Source of the DNA: an uncultured Eubacteriales bacterium
GTDB taxonomy: Bacteria; Bacillota; Clostridia; Oscillospirales; CAG-272
NCBI GenBank assembly: GCA_934434925.1
Contig: CAKSAC010000009.1
Span: forward strand, 8,225 to 72,224
Reading direction: 5' to 3'
DNA: 64,000 bases
Numbering within the stretch: position 1 is the first letter of the stretch; each line of letters begins with the position of its first letter. Both the position numbers and the translations under genes were made by a program. Under the pieces are notes generated by a model that saw only the letters and a list, made by a program, of their open reading frames with translations, was not told the origin of the DNA and ran no database searches. Of the stretch, positions 16,308-23,880 are shown one piece after another.

Positions 16308-17444
16308 ATGGTAGAGATCATACCGGTCAGCTCCCGTAAAGAGCAACGCGAATTTCTGCAATTTCCTCTTCGTTTGTACCGCGGGAACCCCTGCTTCGTT
16401 CCGCCCTTGTACCGGGAAGAAAAAATGATTTTTTCCGAGAAGTACGTGTATTACAAAACCTGTGAATCCGCTTGTTTTCTTGCCCGCCGGAACGGAGTGA
16501 CCGTCGGCCGGATTTCGGCGATCCTGCAAAAGGCCTCCAACGAAAAAAGAGGGGAACGGCGCATTCGTTTCACCCGCTTTGACGCAATCAACGACCAGGA
16601 AGTAGCCAACGCTCTCTTCAGCGCGGTGGAAGAGTATGCGCGCGAAAAGGGAATGGACACCGTCTGCGGTCCGCTCGGTTTCTCCGATCTGGAACGCGAG
16701 GGGCTTCTGGTGGAGGGATTTGATGAACTTTCTACTTTTGAAGAGCAGTATAATGCCGAATATTACGGAACGCTGATCGAAAACTGCGGTTACGCGAAAG
16801 AGGTAGACTGGGTTGAATCCAGGATTTATGCGCCACCGCCGGAAGAAGCGGAAAAAATGCAAAAGACCGCGGCTTTTGTTCTGAAACGCTACAATCTCCG
16901 TATCGGAGAAGCCAAAAATATCAACGACTTTCTTCGCCGGTACGGCGAGGGTTTTTTCGCCCTGCTTGACGAAGCCTACGAAGGGCTTTACGGAACCGTT
17001 CCCTTTACGGATGAAATGCGAAAGATGCTGGTCGAAAACTTCCGTCTCATCGCCAACCCGCGCCACGTTGCCGCCGTGCTGGACGAACATGATCGCGTTG
17101 TCTGCCTGGGGGTCTGCTTCCCTTCGCTGGCAAAAGCCCTGCAACCCTCCATGGGACGGCTGACTCCGGCCGCGCTTGTGCGCGTATTGCGCGCCATCCG
17201 CCATCCGCAGATCCTTGATCTCGGGCTGATTGCCGTCGCTCCGTCCTACCAAAATCGCGGGATCAGCGCGGTAATCATGGCCGAGCTTTCCAGAATGCTC
17301 CGGGAAGACGGCGTGAAATATGCCGAGACCAATTTGAACCTTGAAGATAATTTCTCTGTCAGAAATCAGTGGAAGCGTTTTGCCTCCGTGGAGCATAAGC
17401 GCCGCCGCTCCTATGTAAAAAAACTGGAGGAAACGCCGGTATGA
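16308..17444 (+). CDS. GNAT-type N-acetyltransferase-like protein in a lipid operon
   Basis: 378 residues from the ATG at 16308, four bases after the fakB stop; 17441 overlaps plsX (ATGA). The C-terminal part carries a GNAT-like fold (ILDLGLIAVAPSYQNRGIS, motif A with Q-x-R-G). The N-terminal part (FPLRLYRGNPCFVPPL) matches a roughly 380-residue family related to YghO, often annotated simply as N-acetyltransferase. Its tight placement between fakB and plsX suggests a role in acyl-lipid metabolism, perhaps acyl transfer to an amine. The substrate is unknown. Confidence 0.85.
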   Translation: MVEIIPVSSRKEQREFLQFPLRLYRGNPCFVPPLYREEKMIFSEKYVYYKTCESACFLARRNGVTVGRISAILQKASNEKRGERRIRFTRFDAINDQEVANALFSAVEEYAREKGMDTVCGPLGFSDLEREGLLVEGFDELSTFEEQYNAEYYGTLIENCGYAKEVDWVESRIYAPPPEEAEKMQKTAAFVLKRYNLRIGEAKNINDFLRRYGEGFFALLDEAYEGLYGTVPFTDEMRKMLVENFRLIANPRHVAAVLDEHDRVVCLGVCFPSLAKALQPSMGRLTPAALVRVLRAIRHPQILDLGLIAVAPSYQNRGISAVIMAELSRMLREDGVKYAETNLNLEDNFSVRNQWKRFASVEHKRRRSYVKKLEETPV

Positions 17445-18454
17445 AAATTGCCATTGACTGCCTCGGCGGTGACAAAAGCCCCGAAGCGAACATAGAAGGA
17501 ACACTGGAAGCTCTCCGGCAGTTCCCGGACCTCTCGGTCATTTTTTACGGAGATGAACCGCTCATCCGCCGATCGCTGACGGGAGCCGGCGCTCTCCTTT
17601 CCCGCACAGAGATCGTGCACGCGCCCATGGCCCTCACGGGTGAAGACAGACCTGTGGACGCTATCCGGATGAAAAAGGATGCCTCCATGATCCGCGCCAT
17701 CCGCGCATTGCGGGAAGACGACGATATTTCCGCGCTGGTTTCCAGCGGTGCCACCGGTCCTCTTGTCGGCGCGTCTATTCTCCGCGTCGGCCGGATCGAA
17801 GGGGTACGCCGCCCTGCTTTCTGCCCTGTTCTGCCCGCAATGGACGGCGGGCTGGTCGGAATCTGCGACAGCGGGGCCAACGTCGAATGCACGGCAGAAG
17901 AGCTGCGCCAGTTTGCCATTATGGGCAGTGCCTACCTCTCCGAAGTCTACGGCATCGTTTCTCCGCGCGCCGCGCTTCTGAACGTCGGGACCGAAAGTGA
18001 AAAAGGCGACAGCCTGCGGAAAGAAGCCTATTCTTTTCTCGCCGTGCAGGAAGGCGTCAACTTTGTCGGCAATATGGAAAGCCGCGACCTGCTTTCCGGG
18101 CGTTATGACCTTGTGGTATGCGACGGTTTCTCGGGTAATGTGCTGGTAAAAAGCACCGAAGGCGCCTGTTTAGAAATGCTCAAAAAACTGAAAAAAGACA
18201 TCTCCTCTTCCCTGCTCAACAAGATCGGCGCGCTCTTCCTGTATCGGATGTTCATGAAAGAAAAGCAGTTCATGAACTATCAGAACTACGGCGGGAGCGT
18301 TCTGCTCGGGCTGGAAAAGACCATTGTCAAAGGACACGGAAGCAGTAACGCCAACGCCTTTGCCAAATGTGTGGAGCAGGCCTACCGGATGGTGGACAAG
18401 CATCTGAATGAAAAGATTGCCGCCGGACTGCAAGCCTGCCCCGCGCGGGTCTGA
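17441..18454 (+). CDS. plsX: Phosphate acyltransferase PlsX
   Basis: 337 residues. It begins MKIAIDCLGGDKSPEAN, the hallmark PlsX N-terminus, and contains RKDASMI-like KKDASMIRA, SSGATGPLVG, NVGTESEKGD and VCDGFSGNVLVKSTEG. PlsX interconverts acyl-ACP and acyl-phosphate and feeds PlsY in phospholipid synthesis. It overlaps the GNAT gene by four bases. Full length for the family. Confidence 0.96.
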   Translation: MKIAIDCLGGDKSPEANIEGTLEALRQFPDLSVIFYGDEPLIRRSLTGAGALLSRTEIVHAPMALTGEDRPVDAIRMKKDASMIRAIRALREDDDISALVSSGATGPLVGASILRVGRIEGVRRPAFCPVLPAMDGGLVGICDSGANVECTAEELRQFAIMGSAYLSEVYGIVSPRAALLNVGTESEKGDSLRKEAYSFLAVQEGVNFVGNMESRDLLSGRYDLVVCDGFSGNVLVKSTEGACLEMLKKLKKDISSSLLNKIGALFLYRMFMKEKQFMNYQNYGGSVLLGLEKTIVKGHGSSNANAFAKCVEQAYRMVDKHLNEKIAAGLQACPARV

Positions 18455-18599
18455 TCGTTCGTTTTCTGTTCGCTCTGCACACAAAGCCTTTCCCTGCCCC
18501 GCCGTCGGTAAAATACCCGATTATGATGTTTTTTTATACTATTTTTCTCTTACCGTTGGAAAATTTTATCTTGCTGTTAGCAAAACGAAGGAGTAGACC

Positions 18600-18821
18600 A
18601 TGTTTGAAAAAGTACGCGACTTGCTGGCAAAAGAATTGAAAACAGATGCCGCCGCCATCACTCCCGCTTCTCGTATCAAAGATGACCTCGGTGCCGATTC
18701 GATTGACATACTCCAGCTTCTCATGACCCTGGAAGAAGAAAACGATATTGTGATCCCGGACGAAGAGCTGGCACATTTTATCACGGTCGGGGATATTGTT
18801 TCCTATCTTGAAAGACTGTAA
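18600..18821 (+). CDS. acpP: Acyl carrier protein
   Basis: 73 residues; the ATG at 18600 follows AAGGAG. The phosphopantetheine attachment serine lies in GADSIDIL (Ser34). It is slightly divergent from the common DSLD form and ends in FITVGDIVSYLERL, as ACPs do. Last gene of the lipid cluster, 145 bp after plsX. An accessory ACP is possible, because the usual fabD/fabG/fabF genes are not adjacent. Confidence 0.93.
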   Translation: MFEKVRDLLAKELKTDAAAITPASRIKDDLGADSIDILQLLMTLEEENDIVIPDEELAHFITVGDIVSYLERL

Positions 18822-18840
18822 AGAATTCTTTGCAAAGAAA

Positions 18841-18864
18841 AACCGCCGGTAACGGCGGTTTTTT
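18841..18864. terminator. Bidirectional terminator between acpP and the ABC transporter operon
   Basis: 7-bp stem AACCGCC/GGCGGTT, 6-nt loop, T-runs on both strands. Confidence 0.88.
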
Positions 18865-18887
18865 GCAATATCGGGAAACGGAACGGG

Positions 18888-19691
18888 TCAGACCTGCGCC
18901 TCACCGAGGAACCGTGAGAGAAATTCGCGCGCCCGCTGTGTGTGCGGCGCATTGAAGAACTCCTGCGGGGCCCCCTCTTCTGCGATACGGCCGTCGTCCA
19001 TGAAAATGACCCGGCCGGAAACATCGCGCGCAAAGCCCATTTCGTGGGTGACGACAATCATGGTCATGCCGCTTTCGGCCAATGAACGCATGACCGACAG
19101 AACTTCCCCGACCATTTCGGGGTCCAGCGCCGAGGTCGGCTCGTCAAAGAGTATCACATCCGGGTTCATGCACAGAGCGCGCGCGATAGCTACACGCTGT
19201 TTCTGGCCGCCGGAAAGTTGCGCCGGACGGGCATTGACATAGGCGCTCATCCCGACCCTGTCCAGCGCTTGATAGGCGAGGGCGGTCGCTTCTGCGCGCG
19301 AACGGTGCAAAACGACGGTCTGCGGACGGATGCAGTTTTCAAGCGCCGTCATGTTATTGAACAGATTGAACTGTTGAAAAACCATCACAACGCGGGAACG
19401 GTATTCGGTCAACCGGATTTCCCGGCCGGTGATATTCCTGCCCTCAAACAGGATTTCCCCGCCCGTCGGTTCTTCCAGAAGATTGATACAACGGAGCATT
19501 GTACTTTTACCGGAACCGGAAGACCCGATGACGCTGATAACTTCCCCGCGGCGGACATTCAGATTGATGTCGCGCAATACTTCATGGTCGCCGAAACTCT
19601 TTTGCAAATGAAGAAGCGAGAGAATGTATTCCCCTTCCGGCTCCGCGGCACGGTCGATCATTTCGTCCGGCATTTTATTCTCGTATTCCAT
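18888..19691 (-). CDS. Polar amino-acid (probably lysine) ABC transporter ATPase
   Basis: 267 residues from the ATG at 19691, one base after the permease stop. Walker A GSSGSGKST, Q-loop FQQFNLF, signature LSGGQKQRVAIARAL, Walker B VILFDEPTSALD, switch VVTHEMGFA. This is the GlnQ/ArtP subfamily. The lysine riboswitch at the head of the operon suggests that lysine is the substrate. Confidence 0.95.
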   Translation of the reverse strand: MEYENKMPDEMIDRAAEPEGEYILSLLHLQKSFGDHEVLRDINLNVRRGEVISVIGSSGSGKSTMLRCINLLEEPTGGEILFEGRNITGREIRLTEYRSRVVMVFQQFNLFNNMTALENCIRPQTVVLHRSRAEATALAYQALDRVGMSAYVNARPAQLSGGQKQRVAIARALCMNPDVILFDEPTSALDPEMVGEVLSVMRSLAESGMTMIVVTHEMGFARDVSGRVIFMDDGRIAEEGAPQEFFNAPHTQRAREFLSRFLGEAQV

Positions 19692-19692
19692 A

Positions 19693-20457
19693 TTATGCCT
19701 CTTTCCGAACATGAATTTCCGCCCCGGGGTCCGACTGCGAGCCGCAGATGGTATAATTGCCGGCCCCTTCCAGTTTTTTCTCCGCCAAACGGAGCAGGCG
19801 CGTCACCGTGAAAGTCAACACAAAATAAAGCACGCAGACCACGGCATAGGTCTGGAAGATCTGGAGATTGATCCGGTTGATGACCCCGGCCATATAATAA
19901 AGCTCCATGACCCCGATAACATTCAGAACCGAGGTGTCCTTGATGTTGATGACAAACTCGTTGCTGACCGAGGGCAGGATGTTCCGCATGGCCTGCGGGA
20001 GAATAACATGGATCATAGCCTGCATGTGCGTCATTCCGACCGAACAGGCTCCCTCCATCTGTCCGCGCTCCACGGAGATAATGCCGCCCCGGACGATCTC
20101 GGCCATATAAGCTCCCGTATTGATTGAAACAATGAAGATACCGGCAGGGATCAGCGGGAGCGTATTACCGCCGTTCAGAAACGCATACCCCCAGAAAATG
20201 ACCATCGATTGCACCATCATCGGCGTACCGCGAAAAACTTCGATATACACCCCGATGATCGCGTTCAGGATTTTATGCAGGACGCGGAGTACCGGAGATT
20301 TGGAGAACGGGGCCGTGCGGATAACGCCGGTCAGAAGACCGATAAGCAGCCCCGCCAGCGTTCCGGTCAAAGCAATCAGCAGGGTGTATCCGACCCCGCG
20401 CAAGAGCAGTTCCCGGTATTTTACGGCAATGTTGACAACTTGTGACAGAAATTCCAC
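19693..20457 (-). CDS. Polar amino-acid (probably lysine) ABC transporter permease
   Basis: 254 residues, start 20457. It belongs to the HisM/GlnP family: an N-terminal GVGYTLLIALTGTLAG segment, IEVFRGTPMMVQ, and the EAA loop GACSVGMTHMQAMIHVILPQAMRNILP that docks on the ATPase. About five helices. It has one permease gene only, so it probably works as a homodimer. It lies 40 bp after the binding-protein gene. Confidence 0.95.
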   Translation of the reverse strand: MEFLSQVVNIAVKYRELLLRGVGYTLLIALTGTLAGLLIGLLTGVIRTAPFSKSPVLRVLHKILNAIIGVYIEVFRGTPMMVQSMVIFWGYAFLNGGNTLPLIPAGIFIVSINTGAYMAEIVRGGIISVERGQMEGACSVGMTHMQAMIHVILPQAMRNILPSVSNEFVINIKDTSVLNVIGVMELYYMAGVINRINLQIFQTYAVVCVLYFVLTFTVTRLLRLAEKKLEGAGNYTICGSQSDPGAEIHVRKEA

Positions 20458-20497
20458 TTGCTACGCTTCTTTCTTTGTAATGATTTTGCGAACAGAA

Positions 20498-21376
20498 TTA
20501 CTTTTTATAAATAATGACCAGGTTGCTGCGGTAATAGCAGTCGGAGAAATCGGCCTCCTGCTTTCTTTCGTCCGTGGGGCTCATCCCGGCGATAACGCAG
20601 TCCACCGCGCCGGATGTCACGGCGGGAATCAGCGAATCCCATTCGTTCCGCACGATTTCAAGGCTCATGCCGAGTTCGGCCGCAATATACTTGGCGATCT
20701 GCACATCGTACCCGTTGGCATACTGTCCGGGCGCGCCGCTGATCGGCACCGCACCGTTCACAGCGCTTGTCTGCGTCCAGTTGAAGGGGTCATATGCGCA
20801 TTCCATCGAAATTTTCAGCACGCCTTTTGAAACATCGGTCTTGTCGGAACGGACGGCATAGCTGAGGTGAAGCTCCGTCTCGGGATTTTTGTTGGCGTCA
20901 AAAATCTGATTCATCAGTTCCTGCTGTTTTTCCTGAGATATGCCGGCCAAAACGGCATTGACTTTTTTCAAAAGTTCGGAGCCTTTTTTGAAGGCGACGG
21001 CAATACCCGTCTCATCCCCGACCACGCGGAAACCGGTGTCGTTGTTTTTCAGGGGAAGATAGGCAAGTTCGGGATCCTTCGCCGTCTCGGTAAATGCCGT
21101 CGGTTCCTCCGCCACATAACCGTCAATGGCGCCGCTGCGCAGAGCGGTCAGGAGCGCGGGGAAATCGGGATATTCTTTCGCGGTCACGCCGGTGATCTGC
21201 TGCTGTAAAGCCGTCAGATGGAAAGTCCCCTTCTGCGCCGCCAGAACGGCACCGGAACCGGAGAGGGCGGAGATGCTGCCCTTATCGGAAATATCCACCT
21301 TTTCACGTGCGCCGCAGGATGCAAAAGCGAGACAAAGAAGAGCCAGTGCGAGTGCGAGAGAGATGATTCTTTTCAT
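20498..21376 (-). CDS. Circularly permuted lysine-type solute-binding lipoprotein
   Basis: 292 residues from the ATG at 21376 after GGAGGAAAA. The signal peptide ends in the lipobox AFASC (Cys21). The two lobes of a family 3 binding protein occur in reversed order. Residues 34-168 (ISALSGSGAVLAAQKGTF ... ALRSGAIDGYVAEEPTA ... LLKKVNAVLAGI) are what is normally the C-terminal segment. Residues 184-292 (GVLKISMECAYDPFNW ... GYDVQIAKYIAAELGM ... VIAGMSPTDERKQ ... SDCYYRSNLVIIYKK) are the normal N-terminal segment and end the protein. The join lies at the hinge, so a normal fold is plausible. Riboswitch context suggests lysine. Confidence 0.93.
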   Translation of the reverse strand: MKRIISLALALALLCLAFASCGAREKVDISDKGSISALSGSGAVLAAQKGTFHLTALQQQITGVTAKEYPDFPALLTALRSGAIDGYVAEEPTAFTETAKDPELAYLPLKNNDTGFRVVGDETGIAVAFKKGSELLKKVNAVLAGISQEKQQELMNQIFDANKNPETELHLSYAVRSDKTDVSKGVLKISMECAYDPFNWTQTSAVNGAVPISGAPGQYANGYDVQIAKYIAAELGMSLEIVRNEWDSLIPAVTSGAVDCVIAGMSPTDERKQEADFSDCYYRSNLVIIYKK

Positions 21377-21397
21377 GATTTTTTCCTCCGAAAAATA

Positions 21398-21441
21398 TTT
21401 TTCAAAACAGAACGGCCGAAGCAAGTGCTCCGACCGTTTCA
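21398..21441 (-). terminator. Riboswitch-controlled terminator of the lysine transporter operon
   Basis: A 12-bp stem with two G-U pairs (arms 21411-21422 and 21427-21438, loop AAGT/ACTT) followed on the minus strand by CTGTTTTG. It is the expression platform of the lysine aptamer. Confidence 0.85.
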
Positions 21442-21472
21442 ATATATCCCGGGATATATCAGAATCCAATCA

Positions 21473-21640
21473 AATGTAGCACTCCGCAAATTCTTGCGAC
21501 AGTCGAGGGGATATTCTCCCAACGCCCAACGATACCGTCCGGGGAACGATACCATTTCGGCAAAAGCACCTTTCACACGGTCCTGCCGGCCTCCCGGGCC
21601 TATACCGCGCTACTCATCACTTCCGCGCCTCTAACAATTC
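21473..21640 (-). promoter_or_regulatory. Lysine riboswitch (L box)
   Basis: Minus-strand reading shows the conserved L-box elements in order: TTAGAGGCGCGG, GATGAGTAG, GTGAAAGGTGC, TTTGCCGAAATGG, GTTGGGCG, CGACTGTCGC and GCGGAGTGCTAC. A terminator hairpin follows at once, so it acts by termination. It defines the downstream ABC operon as lysine-responsive. A perfect 18-bp palindrome (21442-21459) sits between aptamer and terminator and may take part in anti-termination pairing. Confidence 0.9.
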
Positions 21641-21666
21641 TTTGATTCGACTATTCAGTTTTGTCC

Positions 21667-21695
21667 ATTATACGCCCCCTTTTGGCATTTGTCAA
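21667..21695 (-). promoter_or_regulatory. Perfect-consensus promoter for the lysine riboswitch operon
   Basis: TTGACA (21690-21695), 17-bp spacer, TATAAT (21667-21672) on the minus strand, about 30 nt before the aptamer. Confidence 0.88.
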
Positions 21696-21754
21696 TAGTT
21701 TTTGCAATATTTTTTTGTAATTTTTTCATAAATGGAAAAAAGAAGGCTCTCGGC

Positions 21755-21783
21755 TTTACAAAACGCGCCGTGCGCGGTATACT
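21755..21783 (+). promoter_or_regulatory. Sigma-A promoter for pepP
   Basis: TTTACA (21755-21760), 17-bp spacer, TATACT (21778-21783), divergent from the lysine riboswitch promoter. Confidence 0.75.
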
Positions 21784-21917
21784 GTTTAATGTAGTATTTT
21801 TCTCGGCGCGCCCCGCCGAAAGGCCGAAGAAAACCGAAAAAAATCAAAAAGAAAAATCCGAAAGACGGCCACAGAATAATCCAAAAAGAAAATCGCAGAA
21901 AAAAAAGGAGCAGAACC

Positions 21918-23723
21918 ATGCCGATGCAAAAAGAAACAACAAAGATTCAAAAAAGGCTGGCGGCTTTGCGCGCCCGGATGGATGCGCATGGTGCCGATGC
22001 CTGCCTGATCGGCACCGAAGATTTTCACGGTTCCGAATATGTCGGGGAATATTTCAAAGCGCGCGAATACTTTTCGGGCTTTACGGGTTCGGCGGGAACG
22101 CTGGTCGTTCTGCGCGGAGAAGCCGCCCTGTTCACCGACGGCCGCTATTTTTTGCAGGCGGAAGACGAGCTGGCCGGCAGTGGTATCACGCTTATGAAAA
22201 GCGGAATGCCCGGCGTTCCCTCTCCCGAAGAATATCTTTGCCGTTCCCTGCCCGACGGTGCCGTAATCTGTTTCGATGGCAGGACCGTCAGCCGGCACAG
22301 GTTTCTTTCGCTTTGCCGGGCAGCCGAAGGCCGCGGCTTTCGGTTTTGCGGAGAATGCGATCCCGCCGGTGAGGCTTTCGTCGGCCGCCCCGCTCTTTCC
22401 GAAGCACCGATCTGGGAGCTGGCGGTGGAATTCAGCGGAGAGAGCCGGGAAGAAAAACTGGAACGGGTGCGACGGGCGATGCACACGCGCGGCGCCGATC
22501 TTCTCCTTCTTTCCGCGCTGGACGAAATCGCATGGCTCCTGAACCTGCGCGGCGGCGATATCTCCCATACGCCGGTATTTCTTTCCTTCTTTTTACTGGG
22601 AGAAAAGAACGCCACTCTCTGCGTGCGGGAAAGAGCGCTTTCCGAAGAGCTGCGCGCGGAACTTGCCGCATGCGGTATCACCGTCGCCCCTTACGACGCG
22701 ATTTACCGGCTCCTTGCCGGTCTGCCGGCGGGTGCCTCCCTTCTCTACGATGGGAAAACCGCCAACTCGCAACTGATAAATGCCCTGCCCGACGGGGTGC
22801 GCACGATGGATGAAGAAAGCCCCGTCTGCCGGATGAAAGCCGTCAAAAACGCCGTCGAATGCGAGAATCTGCAAAAGGCGCACCGGACAGACGGAGCGGC
22901 GCTGACCCGCTTTCTGTTCTGGTTGAAGGATCATGCCGGGAAAGCGGGCGTGACCGAACTGTCTGCCTGCCGGAAATGCGAAGAATTCCGCCGCGCCGGC
23001 GACGGTTATCTCGGAGCCTCTTTCTCCCCGATCATCGCATGCGGAGAACACGCCGCCGTTATCCATTACGAGCCGGACGCAAAGAGCGACCGCCCAATCC
23101 CCGCCCGCGGCCTTTGCCTGACCGACACCGGCGCCCATTATACGAAAGGCACGACCGATGTCAGCCGCACCGTGGCACTCGGCCCTGTGACCGCAGAGGA
23201 AAAACGCCTCTTCACCCTTGTTTTACGCGGTCATCTTGCGCTGGCCGCCGCCCGGTTCCCGGCCGGGGTAAGCGGAGAAAACCTCGACGTGCTTGCCCGC
23301 GCCCCGCTGTGGAACGAGGGGCTGGACTACCGGCACGGAACCGGGCATGGAGTCGGGTATCTGCTCTCCGTACACGAAGGTCCGCAGAATATCCGCCTGC
23401 GCGGAAACGGAGCCGCCTGCCCGCTGGAAGCCGGGATGGTTGTTTCGGACGAGCCGGGGTATTACCGCGCCGGTTCCTTCGGGGTGCGACATGAAAATCT
23501 CCTGCTGGTGACGCAGGCGGAGGAAACCGAATACGGGCGCTTTCTCTCCTTCTCTCCTTTGACGCTGGTTCCGTTTGACCGCGACGCGATCGACCCGTCT
23601 CTTCTGACCGGGGAGGATATCGCCCGACTGAACGCCTACCATCAACGGGTATATGAGGAACTTTCCCCGTTGTTTTCCGAAGCAGAGACCAAACGCCTGC
23701 AAAAGGCAACCGCCCGGCTCTGA
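21918..23723 (+). CDS. pepP: Xaa-Pro aminopeptidase (M24B)
   Basis: 601 residues; the ATG at 21918 follows AAAAGGAG. Two creatinase-type N-terminal domains (to about residue 310) precede the pita-bread catalytic domain. Dinuclear metal ligands are visible: Asp in LTDTGAHY and TTDVSRT, His in HGTGHGVGYLLSVHE, Glu in SDEPGYY and VRHENLL. The approximately 600-residue three-domain form is the eukaryote-like APP1 type also common in Clostridia. It removes N-terminal residues preceding proline. Cytoplasmic, no signal peptide. Confidence 0.94.
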   Translation: MPMQKETTKIQKRLAALRARMDAHGADACLIGTEDFHGSEYVGEYFKAREYFSGFTGSAGTLVVLRGEAALFTDGRYFLQAEDELAGSGITLMKSGMPGVPSPEEYLCRSLPDGAVICFDGRTVSRHRFLSLCRAAEGRGFRFCGECDPAGEAFVGRPALSEAPIWELAVEFSGESREEKLERVRRAMHTRGADLLLLSALDEIAWLLNLRGGDISHTPVFLSFFLLGEKNATLCVRERALSEELRAELAACGITVAPYDAIYRLLAGLPAGASLLYDGKTANSQLINALPDGVRTMDEESPVCRMKAVKNAVECENLQKAHRTDGAALTRFLFWLKDHAGKAGVTELSACRKCEEFRRAGDGYLGASFSPIIACGEHAAVIHYEPDAKSDRPIPARGLCLTDTGAHYTKGTTDVSRTVALGPVTAEEKRLFTLVLRGHLALAAARFPAGVSGENLDVLARAPLWNEGLDYRHGTGHGVGYLLSVHEGPQNIRLRGNGAACPLEAGMVVSDEPGYYRAGSFGVRHENLLLVTQAEETEYGRFLSFSPLTLVPFDRDAIDPSLLTGEDIARLNAYHQRVYEELSPLFSEAETKRLQKATARL

Positions 23724-23759
23724 CGGCCGCCGGTCTCTTGAAAAACAAGTAAAAATCTC

Positions 23760-23788
23760 TTGCATTCTATCCGGAAAGCCTGTATAAT
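23760..23788 (+). promoter_or_regulatory. Sigma-A promoter for the GH3 gene
   Basis: TTGCAT (23760-23765), 17-bp spacer, TATAAT (23783-23788). Confidence 0.75.
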
Positions 23789-23880
23789 CAATGCAGGAAG
23801 CCGGCGGAGCCGCACGGTTATAAGGCGCGCTTTTCTTTCGTTGCGCACCCATTCCGATATGTATATTAAGGAGAATCAAT

